NCBI GenBank assembly: GCA_036563895.1
Contig: DATCLN010000100.1
Span: forward strand, 1-6,506
Reading direction: 5' to 3'
Origin: ZCTH02-B3 sp036563895
GTDB lineage: Bacteria; Bacillota; Bacilli; Paenibacillales; Paenibacillaceae
Length of the DNA stretch: 6,506 nt
In this document: one piece after another, positions 5,659-6,506 of the stretch
Layout of the letters: each line of letters starts with the position of its first letter
How positions within the stretch are numbered: the first letter of the stretch is position 1
Notes under the pieces: model-generated
Database searches by the model: none
What the model was told of the DNA's origin: nothing
Seen by the model: the letters and a program-made list of their open reading frames with translations, nothing else
Translations under genes and position numbers: made by a program

Positions 5659-6506
5659 CGACAGCCCCCCTCCTCCTGAACAGTCTCAAATAGACAAGGA
5701 CGAACAGGAGCAGAAGCAGCGCCTGCACCGTGGCCTTGGCCATCGCTTCCCCGAAGGCGAGCTCGGAATACGCCGTGTAATAGGCGCTGAGCGGAATGGT
5801 GAGCGTCGCGTAGGCCGGGCCGCCCTGGGTCACCACCATCATCAGGTCCATGTAGCTGGCCGTCCAGACGATCCGGAGCACGGTGGTGATGAGCAGCGTC
5901 GGCGTGATCAGGGGAAAGACGACGGACCAGAAGATTTTCCACGGGCCCGCCCCGTCCAGTTTCGCCGCCTCGAGCAGATCGCCGGGCACCTGCTGCAGCG
6001 CCGCCAGCAGCATCACCGCGAAAAAGGGAATGCCTTGCCACACGTCGATGAGCATCAGCGCCGGCAGGGCGGTCGTGGTCTGCGAAAACCATGGAATGGG
6101 CAGCTCGATGATGCCGGTCCGCTTCAGCACGTCGTTCAGCAGCCCGTAGTTGCCGTCGAGAATCCACATCCACATCATCGCGGCCAGCACGCTGGGCGTG
6201 GCCCAGGGAATCAGGGTGAGACCCCTGATTCCCCCGCGGCCCCGGAACCGCTGATTCAGCAGGATGGCTCCGATCAACCCGAACACGACCTGGAAGAACA
6301 CGCAGCCGAATGTCCAGACGGCCGAATTGATCATGGCCTTCCGGAAGACCGGATCCTGCAGGATGCGGACGTAATTCTCCAGGCCGACGAACGCCCGGTC
6401 GGCTCTGAGCGGATTGTAATCAAAGAAGCTGAAGAAAAACGCACGCGTGACCGGATAACCCACGACCCCGACGATCCATACGGCTGCGGGGAGCAAATAC
6501 AGGAAT
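5645..6506 (-). CDS. Carbohydrate ABC transporter permease, MalF/UgpA type (5' end cut by window)
   Basis: Inner membrane permease that pairs with the MalG-type protein encoded downstream. The frame is open to the right edge, giving 286 complete codons. The first codons read FLYLLPAAVWIVGVVGYPVTRAF, the usual end of the cytoplasmic tip and TM1, so only perhaps 10-30 residues and the start codon are missing; a TTG at 6496 lies inside TM1 and is not a credible start. Later segments include FVGLENYVRILQDPVFRKAMINSAVW (about 39-64), the EAA loop DLLEAAKLDGAGPWKIFWSVVFPLITPTL (about 176-204) and the family motif TQGGPAYAT (about 226-234). The gene ends with TAA at 5645 after a basic tail (RRR). 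It overlaps the next gene by 14 bases. A binding-protein gene would be expected just upstream, outside the window. An 11-bp perfect inverted repeat lies within the coding sequence at 6206-6233. Confidence 0.94.
   Translation of the reverse strand, partial: FLYLLPAAVWIVGVVGYPVTRAFFFSFFDYNPLRADRAFVGLENYVRILQDPVFRKAMINSAVWTFGCVFFQVVFGLIGAILLNQRFRGRGGIRGLTLIPWATPSVLAAMMWMWILDGNYGLLNDVLKRTGIIELPIPWFSQTTTALPALMLIDVWQGIPFFAVMLLAALQQVPGDLLEAAKLDGAGPWKIFWSVVFPLITPTLLITTVLRIVWTASYMDLMMVVTQGGPAYATLTIPLSAYYTAYSELAFGEAMAKATVQALLLLLFVLVYLRLFRRRGAVDDVQ
5665..5677 (-). promoter_or_regulatory. Ribosome binding region of the MalG-type permease
   Basis: On the minus strand AGGAGG (5672-5677) runs into GAGGGGGG (5665-5672), the latter six bases before ATG 5658. 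It is embedded in the last codons of the MalF-type gene, consistent with translational coupling of the overlapping permease genes. Confidence 0.6.
6206..6233. repeat. Intragenic 11-bp perfect inverted repeat
   Basis: GGGAATCAGGG (6206-6216) and CCCTGATTCCC (6223-6233) flank a 6-base spacer inside the MalF-type permease gene. The codons specify GIRGLTLIP, ordinary family sequence, so the repeat may be incidental. The mRNA could form a stable hairpin there; no U-tract follows on either strand. Confidence 0.5.

Noticed and set aside
4774..5679. A 301-residue plus-strand frame opposite the MalG-type permease
   Set aside because: It is very rich in charged residues and Gln/His, as expected from the complement of hydrophobic membrane codons; a shadow.

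Overview
The window is a gene-dense piece of a GC-rich bacterial chromosome with every real gene on the minus strand. Purine-rich Shine-Dalgarno sequences (GGGAGG, AGGAGG and AAAGGGGG types), the ABC sugar permease pair and the split transketolase fit a GC-rich Firmicute of the Bacilli or Paenibacillaceae type. That placement is an inference from style; there is no rRNA or other taxonomic marker here. No mobile element, tRNA, rRNA or CRISPR array was seen, and no gene-free stretch exceeds about 150 bases.

Read in transcription order (right to left), the first block, 6506 to 2900, looks like the distal part of a carbohydrate-uptake and catabolism operon. It holds a MalF/UgpA-type permease (cut by the right edge), a MalG/UgpE-type permease overlapping it by 14 bases, then the N-terminal (thiamine-pyrophosphate) and C-terminal (pyrimidine-binding) halves of a split transketolase. 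The substrate-binding protein and probably other catabolic genes should lie beyond the right edge. The block ends at two tandem hairpins, the second being a textbook intrinsic terminator (2813-2839).

The second block, 2752 to 1, is a two-component system with its own predicted sigma-A promoter between the terminator and the kinase. It encodes a membrane histidine kinase (dCACHE-like sensor, HAMP, PAS, HisKA, HATPase) and an NtrC-family response regulator whose C-terminus is cut by the left edge. The pair plausibly senses an extracellular ligand and may control the neighbouring sugar operon, but nothing in the sequence proves the link.

Most unusual: the visible AAA+ domain of the response regulator has lost the GAFTGA loop used to contact sigma-54, and its Walker B Asp is replaced by His. 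It is therefore probably not a classical sigma-54 activator. Second, the kinase promoter sits so close to the ATG that the mRNA is predicted to be leaderless. Third, the split transketolase linked to a sugar ABC transporter suggests a dedicated sugar pathway rather than the housekeeping pentose phosphate route.
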